From positions 1 to 42,617 of the forward strand of contig CAJTYD010000015.1 of the NCBI GenBank assembly GCA_910583775.1: a stretch of DNA of 42,617 nt, written 5' to 3'. This stretch comes from an uncultured Muribaculaceae bacterium. GTDB taxonomy: Bacteria; Bacteroidota; Bacteroidia; Bacteroidales; Muribaculaceae. The position numbers and the translations under genes are program-made. Positions 16,793 to 25,236 of this stretch are shown piece after piece. The stretch's first letter is position 1, and each line of letters begins with the position of its first letter. The notes under the pieces were generated by a model. The model was not told where the DNA came from. It saw only the letters and a list, made by a program, of their open reading frames with translations, and did no database searches.

Positions 16793-17374
16793 TCATAGAT
16801 AGACCGGATTGCGGGTGGCGGCTCCGGGATAGATCCTGATCAGTCCGCGGGGAATCTTGTCGGCGGGGTTGTCGACGCCGATACGGATCATCCTCCAGAA
16901 TTTCGGAAGCAGCCATAGACTCCTTAATCCGATTTTATATTTCTTCGGAAAAATGAAGATCGAGCCCTCCTTTTCGTTGAAGTCGGCGCGGCAGGTTTTC
17001 ATGTCGGTAAGAATTCCGGCCTTGCGGTTACTGTAAAGACTCAGGAAATACTTGTCAGCGTCGGCCGACATCTCTATCTTTCCGAGAATCTCACCGGGCT
17101 TGAGCCTGCAGTCGGGACTTGAGATCACTACGAGCCAGTAAGCGCCCTCTTTCATGGCAGACTTGCGGATGAGCACTATGGTCTCGTCTTCCGGAAATTC
17201 CCATATTCCTTCCACCCTGTCAAGCTCCTCGCGGTCGCAATAATCGCGGGCGCCCTCCATGTCGCGGATCTTCCGATCGGCGTACACGTCGCAGCCCCAT
17301 ACAACCATAAAGGCCGCGAGGATACAGATAACTGTAACCCGCGGACCTTTTGAGATGTATTCAGAGAGAGACAT
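16793..17374 (-). CDS. Membrane-anchored protein, unknown function
   Basis: A 193-residue protein with one N-terminal hydrophobic segment (about 12-28, VTVICILAAFMVVWG) that may be a membrane anchor or an uncleaved signal. The remainder is a soluble, probably beta-rich domain (VEGIWEFPEDETIVLIRKS, MKEGAYWLVVISSPDCRL). I recognise no family. It begins 16 bp after the DUF3078 gene and is clearly co-transcribed with it. The pairing with DUF3078 suggests an envelope role, which is inference. Confidence 0.65.
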   Translation of the reverse strand: MSLSEYISKGPRVTVICILAAFMVVWGCDVYADRKIRDMEGARDYCDREELDRVEGIWEFPEDETIVLIRKSAMKEGAYWLVVISSPDCRLKPGEILGKIEMSADADKYFLSLYSNRKAGILTDMKTCRADFNEKEGSIFIFPKKYKIGLRSLWLLPKFWRMIRIGVDNPADKIPRGLIRIYPGAATRNPVYL

Positions 17375-17390
17375 GATTTTATTTAGAGCT

Positions 17391-19061
17391 CTACTTAGTG
17401 GAGAAAGTATAGGAGAGACCGACGCTCAGGATCTCCTTAAGCATGAACTTGGTCCATTTGCTCTTCTTCGTCATCTCGTTTCCGTTTTCATCCTTCATGA
17501 CATTGCCGTCTTTGTCCTTGAGCTTGATATAGACCGGAGGGGCCGATGAATCATAACGCATATTGACATAGAGCTGCGTGGAGAAGTATTTGTTGAACTG
17601 GAAGTTGATTGTGTTCTCCCAGTCGCCCAGTCCTTTTTTATAGTCGGTGAAGGCAAAGAGTCTGGTGCGGTAGGAGATGTTCTTGACCGGCTGCCAGTTC
17701 AAGGTCACCTCGGCGTTGCTACCGAACTCGCTCTTGCATTTCTGAGTCTCCCCCATTCCGAAAGTGGAGTGTTTCACCTTGTCGTCGATCGCCGTCTTCA
17801 GGTTATAGGAAAGCGGCGAGATAGAAGCGTTGAACTGGAATGTCTTCTTCTTGTTATGCTTGCTGTAGGTCATACCGAGACCGACGGTGAGGTCGCCCGG
17901 CGTCAGGAAAGAGGCTATTCTCGTCTGAGTGTTCTTCGTATAGTTGTTAAGAAGCTGGGTCTTGAACTGGGCCGTGAGAGAATAATACCAGTTGCTTGCG
18001 GCCTTGTAACCGAACTTCATGTTGTACTGGAAGAGGTCTTGAGAGATCGAATATTTATGGTATTGATCGTCTTCGACGGAGTTAAGACCCAGTTTGTATG
18101 AGACCGTGCTCTGGAAAAGGAGCTTCGGATGATACACGTTGTTGAGCTGCACGTCCCAGAGGAAGTTGATCAGCAGGGCGAGGTAGTTGTTGCCTCCCTG
18201 ATACCAGTTTTCCGACAGATATGCCTGTGAGAACTGGAGCCCCCCGTTAAGGACGTGGAGCCAGTGTTTCTTGCCGATCTCATATTCCGAGATAACGGCA
18301 TCGCTCACATTTACATCCGCTTTGTGAACTCTGTTGAGCATTCCTTTCACGCTCTTGTCCTCGTCGGGAAGACGCGGGGGGATGGGCAGGCGCCAGTAGG
18401 CATATTCTATATACTGAGGGTGGTCGACCATCATGCGGTACATCATGTCTTCCTGCATGTTCCAGGCGTCGGCGGCATTCTGCAGCCATGCGGGGCGGGC
18501 GTTGCCCATTATCGACGGGATGTCGGGCTCGTCGATGGATATGAAGTCGTCGCGGAATCCTATCGTATCGGCGGCGCTGTTTATGCCGCGCAAGACATCA
18601 TGCGCGCGTTTCCGTTCAGTCGCCGGGTCTGTGTCGAACAGAAATGAAAGATCCTGTTCGTCGTCAAACATCACGGGAGTGTTGCGCCAAAGCTCTTCGG
18701 CAATCTCTTCGTAAGTCGGAATCCTGAAAAGCTCTTTGGGTGCCAGGTCGCGATATTGTGAAAACACCCACGGGGCGGCGAGTCGGTTGAATGTCGGGAT
18801 GTCGGGAGAGACCTCGGTGTCGAAAATTATCTGACTCGCGGTCCTCACCTCGATCGTATCGGCGGTTATGGTGTCGCCTTTGGCCACCGCGGCCTTTATG
18901 CCGGCAAGACGTTTGCTGGCGAGCTCGCGTTCTGCGGCACGCGACTGTTCGGTGGTGACATGCCGGAAGCGCGGCGTGGTGCTCTGTGCCGTTACGGTGG
19001 CGGCAAAACCTGACGTCATCAGAAGTATCAGCGTCACACTTTTCGCGGTTATATGTTTCAT
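17391..19061 (-). CDS. DUF3078-type outer-membrane beta-barrel protein
   Basis: A 556-residue exported protein. The ATG at 19061 gives MKHITAKSVTLILLMTSG with a normal signal peptide ending VTAQ. A TTG six codons upstream is less likely. The N-terminal ~200 residues are soluble. From about 250 onward the sequence alternates hydrophobic and polar residues with repeated aromatic girdle positions, as in a beta-barrel, including WYQGGNNYLALLINFLWD, the DUF3078 hallmark. DUF3078 proteins are found in Bacteroidetes and their function is not established. It lies 75 bp after the S41 protease gene in the same run. Confidence 0.8.
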   Translation of the reverse strand: MKHITAKSVTLILLMTSGFAATVTAQSTTPRFRHVTTEQSRAAERELASKRLAGIKAAVAKGDTITADTIEVRTASQIIFDTEVSPDIPTFNRLAAPWVFSQYRDLAPKELFRIPTYEEIAEELWRNTPVMFDDEQDLSFLFDTDPATERKRAHDVLRGINSAADTIGFRDDFISIDEPDIPSIMGNARPAWLQNAADAWNMQEDMMYRMMVDHPQYIEYAYWRLPIPPRLPDEDKSVKGMLNRVHKADVNVSDAVISEYEIGKKHWLHVLNGGLQFSQAYLSENWYQGGNNYLALLINFLWDVQLNNVYHPKLLFQSTVSYKLGLNSVEDDQYHKYSISQDLFQYNMKFGYKAASNWYYSLTAQFKTQLLNNYTKNTQTRIASFLTPGDLTVGLGMTYSKHNKKKTFQFNASISPLSYNLKTAIDDKVKHSTFGMGETQKCKSEFGSNAEVTLNWQPVKNISYRTRLFAFTDYKKGLGDWENTINFQFNKYFSTQLYVNMRYDSSAPPVYIKLKDKDGNVMKDENGNEMTKKSKWTKFMLKEILSVGLSYTFSTK

Positions 19062-19154
19062 GAGCTTTAGGATTTTCAAGTTAGTTTCTAAATCGGATTA
19101 TATGTTGATGTCGTTTCAGATATCGGGGATCATACCTGGAGCTCTCCTCTCCGG

Positions 19155-20774
19155 TCATGATGCCGGAGATGCGAGAATCCTGTCGTATTCTTCGGAATTG
19201 ATGATTCGAAGCGCCTCGCGGAATATCGGGTCGTATTCGTTGTAGACCTTGAAATAGGTCGGCTGGTCGTAGACGTCACGTCCGATCAGTCCCTTGAGAA
19301 TCATCCTGAAGAGAGGTTCGCTGAGCTTCGCCTGCTCCTCGTTCCTTTTCACGCCCTCCTTTTCCGCCATTGAGAAAAGGGTCTCGAGCATGGAGTCGTC
19401 AACCTTGAAGCCGCGGAGATAGTCGTCGTCGGTCTTGAACCGGGCCTTGATCTCCTTGCGGTGCTGATCCACGTATTTGATGGCATATTGGTTGATCACG
19501 CCTTTCGCCATTACATCGCGATAGTAGTTGGTGAAATCGACGGTGTCGAGCGGAACGAACACGTCGGGACTGATACCGCCTCCTCCGTAGATAGGGCGTT
19601 TTAGTTTAAGCGTGTTGACTTTGAGCGAGTCGATATATTTGATCGAATCGGCGTGCATGAGCTCTCCGCTGTTGAAACGGTCGATGATGTCCATGGCGTA
19701 TGCCCGCATGTCGCCTTTGCGGTATGGCTTCTGGATGTCGCGCCCGGTGGGGGTGTAATAGTGGGCCACGGTGAGACGCATCATGGAACCGTCGGGGAAA
19801 GGGAATGGCCGCTGAACCAGACCTTTACCGTATGTGCGACGGCCGACAACGACGCCGCGGTCCCAGTCCTGGAGGGCACCTGCGGTAATCTCCGAAGCCG
19901 AAGCCGTATACTGGTTGACCATGACCACGACACGTCCGTCCTTGAAGAGGGGCTTAAGCCCGTGGGGAGAGGCATTGTGGTTGTAGCGGGGTGAGTTCTT
20001 GCCCTCTGTGTAGACAAGCAGACTGCCCGGATCGATAAATTCGCCGAGGAGGTCGACGGCAGGCTGGAGATAGCCTCCGCCATTATCGACGAGGTCAAGG
20101 ATAAGCTGCGACATGCCCTGTTTCTTAAGGTCTTTTAGCGCTTTCTCCACTTCATTGCGCGTTTCGGCCGAGAAGCGGCTTATGCGTATGTAGCCTGTCT
20201 TGGGATCGACCATATAGGATGCGTCGACGCTATAGATGGGAATGTCGTCGCGGGTTATGCGGAAGTTGATGGTGTCCGACTTCCCGGCCGAACGCCGAAG
20301 AACCTTGACGTCCACTTTCGTGCCCTTGGGGCCGCGCAGACGCTTCATGATGTCGGTGTTTCTCATCTTCACGCCGGCGATCACGGTGTCGTTTACTTTC
20401 AGGATGCGGTCGCCGGCAAGGATGCCGACACGCTCCGACGGACCGCCCGGCACGGTCGAGATGATGTAAAGGGTATCCTGGTTCATGTTGAACGAGATGC
20501 CGATGCCGCTGAAATTGCCCGCGAGAGGCTCGTTGAGCTCACGTGTCTCCTCGGGGTTGCTGTAGGCCGAATGGGGGTCAAGGCTCTCGAGCATGCTTAT
20601 GATGGCCTTTTCTACGAGCTTGTCTTCGTTTACCGTGTCTACATAAAACTGCGCCACTACCGCCTCCGCCATCCTGAGCTTCTGGTTGGCGGGGATCTGC
20701 GCTTTCATTGAAACTATGCCTGCTGCGGCTCCTAAAACCGCACCGGCAAAAATCAGTCTATTTATTTTTTTCAT
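19155..20774 (-). CDS. S41-family carboxy-terminal processing protease
   Basis: A 539-residue periplasmic or membrane-anchored protease of the CtpA/Prc family. There is an N-terminal signal or anchor (8-25), a PDZ domain at about 85-160 (GIGISFNMNQ, GILAGDRILKVND), and the S41 catalytic core. The Ser/Lys dyad is Ser292 in YTASASEITAG and Lys317 in RRTYGKGLVQ, with the correct 25-residue spacing. These enzymes trim or degrade envelope proteins from the C-terminus. The gene follows coaD by 68 bp. About 180 residues extend beyond the core, as in many Bacteroidetes homologues. Confidence 0.93.
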   Translation of the reverse strand: MKKINRLIFAGAVLGAAAGIVSMKAQIPANQKLRMAEAVVAQFYVDTVNEDKLVEKAIISMLESLDPHSAYSNPEETRELNEPLAGNFSGIGISFNMNQDTLYIISTVPGGPSERVGILAGDRILKVNDTVIAGVKMRNTDIMKRLRGPKGTKVDVKVLRRSAGKSDTINFRITRDDIPIYSVDASYMVDPKTGYIRISRFSAETRNEVEKALKDLKKQGMSQLILDLVDNGGGYLQPAVDLLGEFIDPGSLLVYTEGKNSPRYNHNASPHGLKPLFKDGRVVVMVNQYTASASEITAGALQDWDRGVVVGRRTYGKGLVQRPFPFPDGSMMRLTVAHYYTPTGRDIQKPYRKGDMRAYAMDIIDRFNSGELMHADSIKYIDSLKVNTLKLKRPIYGGGGISPDVFVPLDTVDFTNYYRDVMAKGVINQYAIKYVDQHRKEIKARFKTDDDYLRGFKVDDSMLETLFSMAEKEGVKRNEEQAKLSEPLFRMILKGLIGRDVYDQPTYFKVYNEYDPIFREALRIINSEEYDRILASPAS

Positions 20775-20842
20775 TTTCTTCTTTCACTTTATCCGCACGT
20801 CGCTCTCCTTACGTTGGCAGTGCGCGGCGGTGTCTTTGCTTG

Positions 20843-21292
20843 TCAGGGCCTGAACCTTGTGGTATCGTATCCGAAACTTTCGAGTTCCCTCACCATCGAG
20901 CTCGAAACGAATCCGTAGCCGGGATCGGCGATAAGTATCACGGTTTCGGCGCCGGCGATCTCACGGTTAATGTCGGCGAGATTGCGCTCGTATTCGAAAT
21001 CCGTGATGTTTCTCACTCCGCGAAGGATTGCGGTCGCCCCTTTCTCCTTCATGAAGTCTACCGTGAGACCCCTGTATGCCTCTACCGACACCGCGGGATT
21101 CCCCTCGAAAACTCTGCCGATTTCTCTGACGCGCGCCTTGATGTCGCTGCCGGGCGCCTTGTGCTCGTTATAGCCGACGGCGATTATCACACGGTCGAAG
21201 AGCGCCAGCCCACGCTCCACGATTGATTTGTGGCCAATGGTGAAGGGATTGAAGCTCCCCGGGAATACAGCCGTCCTTATTTCTCTCTCCAT
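20843..21292 (-). CDS. coaD: Phosphopantetheine adenylyltransferase
   Basis: A 149-residue enzyme that makes dephospho-CoA from 4'-phosphopantetheine and ATP, the fourth step of CoA synthesis in the cytoplasm. The nucleotidyltransferase motif is PGSFNPFTIGH (11-21), with the TxGH signature. Other family marks are LRGVRNITDFEYE (90-102) and the C-terminal SSSMVREL (130-137). The length is normal. It lies 29 bp after parE, an arrangement common in Bacteroidales. Confidence 0.96.
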   Translation of the reverse strand: MEREIRTAVFPGSFNPFTIGHKSIVERGLALFDRVIIAVGYNEHKAPGSDIKARVREIGRVFEGNPAVSVEAYRGLTVDFMKEKGATAILRGVRNITDFEYERNLADINREIAGAETVILIADPGYGFVSSSMVRELESFGYDTTRFRP

Positions 21293-21321
21293 GATACGCT
21301 TTCAGAATTTGACCTTGGAAA

Positions 21322-23337
21322 TCAGATTTCGGAGTCGTCCTCGATCACAAGATTGTTTATGATGAAGTTCTGGCGCTCCATGGTGTTCTTGCCCATGTAG
21401 AATTCCAGAAGTTTGTCGACGGTGTCGTCGCGTTTGAGCTTCACCTGGTCGAGCCGCATGTCGGGGCCTATGAATTCGGCAAACTCCACGTCGTTGATCT
21501 CGCCGAGTCCCTTGAATCGCGTGATTTCTGCGTTAGAGCCGAATTTCGCCACAGCCGCCTCGCGCTCTTCGTCGGTGTAGCAATAATATGTGTCGCGCTC
21601 TTCCGGCTTTTCATCCTTCTTGCGGCCTTTCTTCTTAGAGCGTCTCACGGAGTTTTTGTCGCGCACGCGGAAGAGCGGCGTCTGGAGGATATAGACGTGA
21701 CCTTTCTTCACCATGTCGGGGAAGAACATGAGGAAGAAGGTGATTATCAGCAACCGGATGTGCATGCCGTCGACATCGGCATCCGTGGCGATTATCACTT
21801 TGTTGTATCTCAGCCCCTCGATGCCCTCTTCGATGTTGAGCGCGGCCTGGAGAAGGTTGAACTCATCGTTTTTGTAGACCACTTCCTGGGTCATGCCGAA
21901 AGAGTTGAGCGGCTTGCCACGGAGGGAGAAAACCGCCTGAGTCTCGGCGTTGCGCACCTTCGTGATGGTTCCCGACGCCGAATCGCCCTCGGTGATGAAT
22001 ATCGCCGAATCCTCGCGGCGGTCGACGGCCTTCTTGTCTTTTTTCATCGGGTCGTTGTAGTGGATGTGGCAATCGCGGAGCTTGCGGTTATGAAGATTCA
22101 CTTTCTTCGATTTCTCTCGGGCGAGCTTCGCCACTCCGGCCATAGCCTTGCGCTCCTTCTCGCTCGAGGCGATCTTGCGGAGCATCACGTCGGCAATGTC
22201 GAGGTGTTTGTGGAGGTAGTCGTCGAGCTCTTTCTTGATGAAATCGCCGATAAACTTGTTGATGGTGAGCGGAGCCGGTTCGTCCTTGGTCTCGGGAGCG
22301 ACGAACTTGCTTCCAAGCTTGGTCTTCGTCTGGCTCTCGAATACCGGCTCCTGCACTCTGACGCTGACCGCCGCCACAAGCCCGTTGCGGATATCGGAAT
22401 ACTCATATCCTTTGCCGGAGAATTCCTTGATGGTGCGGCTTACGTGTTCGCGGAACGCCGTGAGGTGCGTGCCTCCCTGAGTGGTATGCTGTCCGTTGAC
22501 GAACGAGTAATATTCCTCGCCATACTGGTCGGTATGGGTCATGACGATTTCGATGTCGTCTCCCTGAAGATGTATGATGGGGTAAAGGGGCTCGGTGGTC
22601 ATGTTTTCCTTCAGAAGATCGAGCAGACCGTGGCGCGAGAGGTATTTGCGTCCGTTGTAGAAAAGCTGGAGACCCGTGTTCAGATAGGTGTAGTTGTTGA
22701 CCATCGTCTCCACGAATTCCTGGTTGAACCGATAGTCGCGGAAAAGCTCCGGATCGGGGCGGAAACGGACCATCGTTCCGTTTGGCTGGTCGGTGTCGCT
22801 CTCCGTCTGCCTTATGAGGTCGCCTTTTTCGAAATCCACGGTGACCATCCTGCCGTCGCGCACGCTCGAGACGGTGCAACTCACCGACAGCGCGTTCACC
22901 GCCTTGAGACCGACGCCGTTCAGACCGACCGATTTCTTGAAATTCTTGTCGTCGAATTTGCCGCCGGTGTTTATGTCGGAGGCAACTTCCTTTACCTTGC
23001 CTAAAGGAATTCCGCGGCCATAGTCGCGCACCGTCACCTGTCCCTCTTCGGTGAGGGTGATGTCGATGCGTTTACCCGCTCCCATGTTGAATTCATCGAT
23101 GGAGTTGTCGACAACCTCCTTGATCAGCACGTAGATGCCGTCTTCAGCGTGGCTGCCGTCGCCAAGCTTTCCGATATACATGCCGGGACGGCGGCGAATA
23201 TGCTCGTTCCATTTAAGGGTCTGGATAGCCTCGTCGTTGTAACTGCCCGGATCGGAGGGAATGATTCGCTCTGCTTCCGCGGTGAATTCCGTGTCGTTGT
23301 TATCTTGTTCGTTCTGTTCGAATATATCGTCGCTCAT
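21322..23337 (-). CDS. parE: DNA topoisomerase IV subunit B
   Basis: A type IIA topoisomerase ATPase subunit (671 residues from the ATG at 23337, which gives MSDDIFEQNEQ; an upstream start at 23394 adds 19 unlikely residues). The GHKL ATPase motifs are EVVDNSIDEF, GRGIPLGKV and GLNGVGLKAVNALS. The TOPRIM motifs are EGDSASGTITK and DADVDGMHIRLL. EGDSASG rather than EGDSAGG, together with the length, favours ParE over GyrB. It decatenates daughter chromosomes with ParC, which is not in the window. It is the first gene of the minus-strand run parE-coaD-S41-DUF3078 and two small envelope proteins. Confidence 0.9.
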   Translation of the reverse strand: MSDDIFEQNEQDNNDTEFTAEAERIIPSDPGSYNDEAIQTLKWNEHIRRRPGMYIGKLGDGSHAEDGIYVLIKEVVDNSIDEFNMGAGKRIDITLTEEGQVTVRDYGRGIPLGKVKEVASDINTGGKFDDKNFKKSVGLNGVGLKAVNALSVSCTVSSVRDGRMVTVDFEKGDLIRQTESDTDQPNGTMVRFRPDPELFRDYRFNQEFVETMVNNYTYLNTGLQLFYNGRKYLSRHGLLDLLKENMTTEPLYPIIHLQGDDIEIVMTHTDQYGEEYYSFVNGQHTTQGGTHLTAFREHVSRTIKEFSGKGYEYSDIRNGLVAAVSVRVQEPVFESQTKTKLGSKFVAPETKDEPAPLTINKFIGDFIKKELDDYLHKHLDIADVMLRKIASSEKERKAMAGVAKLAREKSKKVNLHNRKLRDCHIHYNDPMKKDKKAVDRREDSAIFITEGDSASGTITKVRNAETQAVFSLRGKPLNSFGMTQEVVYKNDEFNLLQAALNIEEGIEGLRYNKVIIATDADVDGMHIRLLIITFFLMFFPDMVKKGHVYILQTPLFRVRDKNSVRRSKKKGRKKDEKPEERDTYYCYTDEEREAAVAKFGSNAEITRFKGLGEINDVEFAEFIGPDMRLDQVKLKRDDTVDKLLEFYMGKNTMERQNFIINNLVIEDDSEI

Positions 23338-23452
23338 TATTCGGTAAGTTTTTTTCAGCTTGCTGAAGGAGGACAAATATGAAGCTTTCAACAAGGGAGT
23401 CCATAATTGCCCACACTTTACAAAATTACAAAAAATTCCGCTGATTTTAATC

Positions 23453-23501
23453 TAATTTTGCCTGTGACTGACAATAATCTCTGTTTTTTAATGTAATTTT
23501 G
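23453..23501 (+). promoter_or_regulatory. Two -7-like boxes upstream of the GH43-luxS pair
   Basis: TAATTTTG occurs at 23453-23460 and again at 23494-23501, each a match to the Bacteroidetes -7 box. Neither has a good TTTG at the -33 distance. One or both may drive the GH43-luxS unit. Confidence 0.3.
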
Positions 23502-23577
23502 CACTTAAGGACCGTAAACTCTTCGTCAGCCATTGAAGTTGGATGTCCGATATTTTGAAAATTTTTAGAATTAAATT

Positions 23578-24636
23578 ATGAAATACCTTAAAATTGCCGC
23601 TGTCGCGTTCGCACTCCTCGCCGGAGGAATGAACGTTGAGGCGGAGAACCCGGAAAACGACTGGGTTACGATACAGAACGGAAAGATGTGGAAGGATCTT
23701 GACGGAAAGGATGTGCAGGCGCATGGCGCCGGTTTCCTCAAGGTCGGAGACACGTGGTATATGATAGGGGAGGACCGCTCGAACAAATGGCGTCCCGACG
23801 TGAATATGTATTCATCAAAAGATCTGAAAAATTGGAAATTCGAGCGTAAGATAATCAAGAACGGAAAGACACATCCCGATTTAGGCGATAAACGAATGAT
23901 TGAACGCCCCAAGCTGCTCTATTGCCCCAAGACCGGCAAGTATGTGGTATGGTGCCATTGGGAGGCAAGCGACTACAGCGCTTCGGAGGCCGGAGTGTTC
24001 GTGAGTGATACCGTGAACGGTGAATATAAGTTCCATTCCGGCAGCCGTCCTCTCGGGGTGAAGAGCCGCGACTGCAATGTCTTTGTGGATGATGACGGAA
24101 CCGCATATTTTATCTCGACAATCGAGGAGAACCAGCATCTCGGTCTCTTCAAACTCTCCGACGACTATCTGGAGGCTGTGGAGTATACCGAGCTTTTCAG
24201 GGGCATGAGCCGTGAGGCTCCGGCGATCGTCAAGGTCGACGGCACATACTATATGCTTTCGTCGGCATGCACGGGATGGGACCCGAATCCCTGCATGATG
24301 TCTTATTCCAAGAGCCTCACGGAGGGATGGTCGCCGCTCGAACAGATAGGCGACGACATCGCCTTCGACACCCAGGCGGCATCTATACTGAAAATAGAGG
24401 GAACAAAGGGAACGGTCTATCTTTATGTGGGCGATCGCTGGATGGATCCGGATCTTCCTGAGTCGAAGACCATTATGTTCCCGATAAGCTTCGGCAACAA
24501 CAAATGCAGGTTCGAATATTTCGATTCATTCGATCTGAACGTCAAGACCGGAGAAGTGGAAAACCTTACACGATCTAACAGGGAGAATATGTTCAAGCAG
24601 ACAAAGAAAGTAATTAAGAGAATTGTGGAGAAGTAA
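23578..24636 (+). CDS. Secreted GH43-family glycosidase
   Basis: A 352-residue five-bladed propeller enzyme with a signal peptide (1-22). The blade signatures are visible: GAGFLKVGDTWYMIGED, ERPKLLYCPKTGKYVVW, SRDCNVFVDDDGTAYFI and REAPAIVKVDGTYYMLSS. Asp165 fits the pKa-tuning residue and Glu213 the general acid. The usual first-blade catalytic Asp is absent; the site reads QAHGAGF. That pattern is known from the exo-beta-1,3-galactanase-like GH43 subfamilies (such as GH43_24), so a galactan or arabinogalactan target is a fair guess. luxS starts 5 bp after its stop, so the two are co-transcribed. Confidence 0.85.
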   Translation: MKYLKIAAVAFALLAGGMNVEAENPENDWVTIQNGKMWKDLDGKDVQAHGAGFLKVGDTWYMIGEDRSNKWRPDVNMYSSKDLKNWKFERKIIKNGKTHPDLGDKRMIERPKLLYCPKTGKYVVWCHWEASDYSASEAGVFVSDTVNGEYKFHSGSRPLGVKSRDCNVFVDDDGTAYFISTIEENQHLGLFKLSDDYLEAVEYTELFRGMSREAPAIVKVDGTYYMLSSACTGWDPNPCMMSYSKSLTEGWSPLEQIGDDIAFDTQAASILKIEGTKGTVYLYVGDRWMDPDLPESKTIMFPISFGNNKCRFEYFDSFDLNVKTGEVENLTRSNRENMFKQTKKVIKRIVEK

Positions 24637-24641
24637 TAATT

Positions 24642-25121
24642 ATGGAAAAGATACCGAGTTTCACAATAGACCATACCCGTCTTGAACCGGGTATATTCGT
24701 CTCGCGCAAGGACACCACTCCTTCGGGAGATGTATTGACCACATTCGATATCCGGATGACGCGGCCAAACCGTGAGGAGGCTCTTGCTCCGAAAGCCCTG
24801 CATGCCATGGAGCATCTTGTCGCCACTTTTCTCAGAAACGATGTGGAATGGAAGTCGAGAGTGATCTACTGGGGGCCTATGGGCTGCTGCACCGGCAATT
24901 ATCTCATTCTGTCTGGCGATCTTAAAAGTGAGGAGATCATAGATCTGATGAAGCGGGCAATGGAGTTTGTAGTTTCGTTCGAAGGTGATATTCCCGGCGC
25001 TACTCCCAGGGATTGCGGGAATTACTCCTTCATGGATCTTGAGGGCGCACGGACAGCGGCGCGCCGTTATCTCGACACTCTTTCGGATCCTCGTCCTGAA
25101 AACCTCAATTATCCCGCCTGA
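24642..25121 (+). CDS. luxS: S-ribosylhomocysteine lyase (AI-2 synthase)
   Basis: A 159-residue metalloenzyme that splits S-ribosylhomocysteine into homocysteine and DPD, the precursor of AI-2, in the activated methyl cycle. The metal ligands His54 and His58 are in the HAMEH motif (Glu57 is the catalytic base), and Cys125 in TPRDCGNYSF is the third ligand. The catalytic Cys82 is in GPMGCCTGNYL, where a second Cys follows it at a position usually held by Arg or Gln. The length is normal. It is directly downstream of the GH43 gene, and no pfs (nucleosidase) gene is in the window. A strong terminator follows. Confidence 0.96.
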   Translation: MEKIPSFTIDHTRLEPGIFVSRKDTTPSGDVLTTFDIRMTRPNREEALAPKALHAMEHLVATFLRNDVEWKSRVIYWGPMGCCTGNYLILSGDLKSEEIIDLMKRAMEFVVSFEGDIPGATPRDCGNYSFMDLEGARTAARRYLDTLSDPRPENLNYPA

Positions 25122-25167
25122 CCGAAACACCGGATAGTATCCCCGGCTACAATAATCATATATGACA

Positions 25168-25203
25168 GGCGGCCGAAATCCTTATTCAAGGATTTCGGCC
25201 GCC
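25168..25203. terminator. Bidirectional terminator between luxS and GH16
   Basis: GGCGGCCGAAATCCTT (25168-25183) pairs perfectly over 16 bp with AAGGATTTCGGCCGCC (25188-25203) around an ATTC loop. It lies between two convergent genes and likely serves both. Confidence 0.85.
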
Positions 25204-25206
25204 TTA

Positions 25207-25234
25207 ATTCTACATTATGCATTCTACATTATGC
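25207..25234. repeat. Tandem 14 bp duplication
   Basis: ATTCTACATTATGC occurs twice in direct succession immediately before the GH16 stop. It is probably a slip duplication and has no evident function. Confidence 0.7.
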
Positions 25235-25236
25235 AT

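Noticed and set aside
21697..23004. 435-codon open frame antisense to parE
   Set aside because: The opposite strand encodes an intact topoisomerase with all ATPase and TOPRIM motifs. The antisense translation has no recognisable domain.
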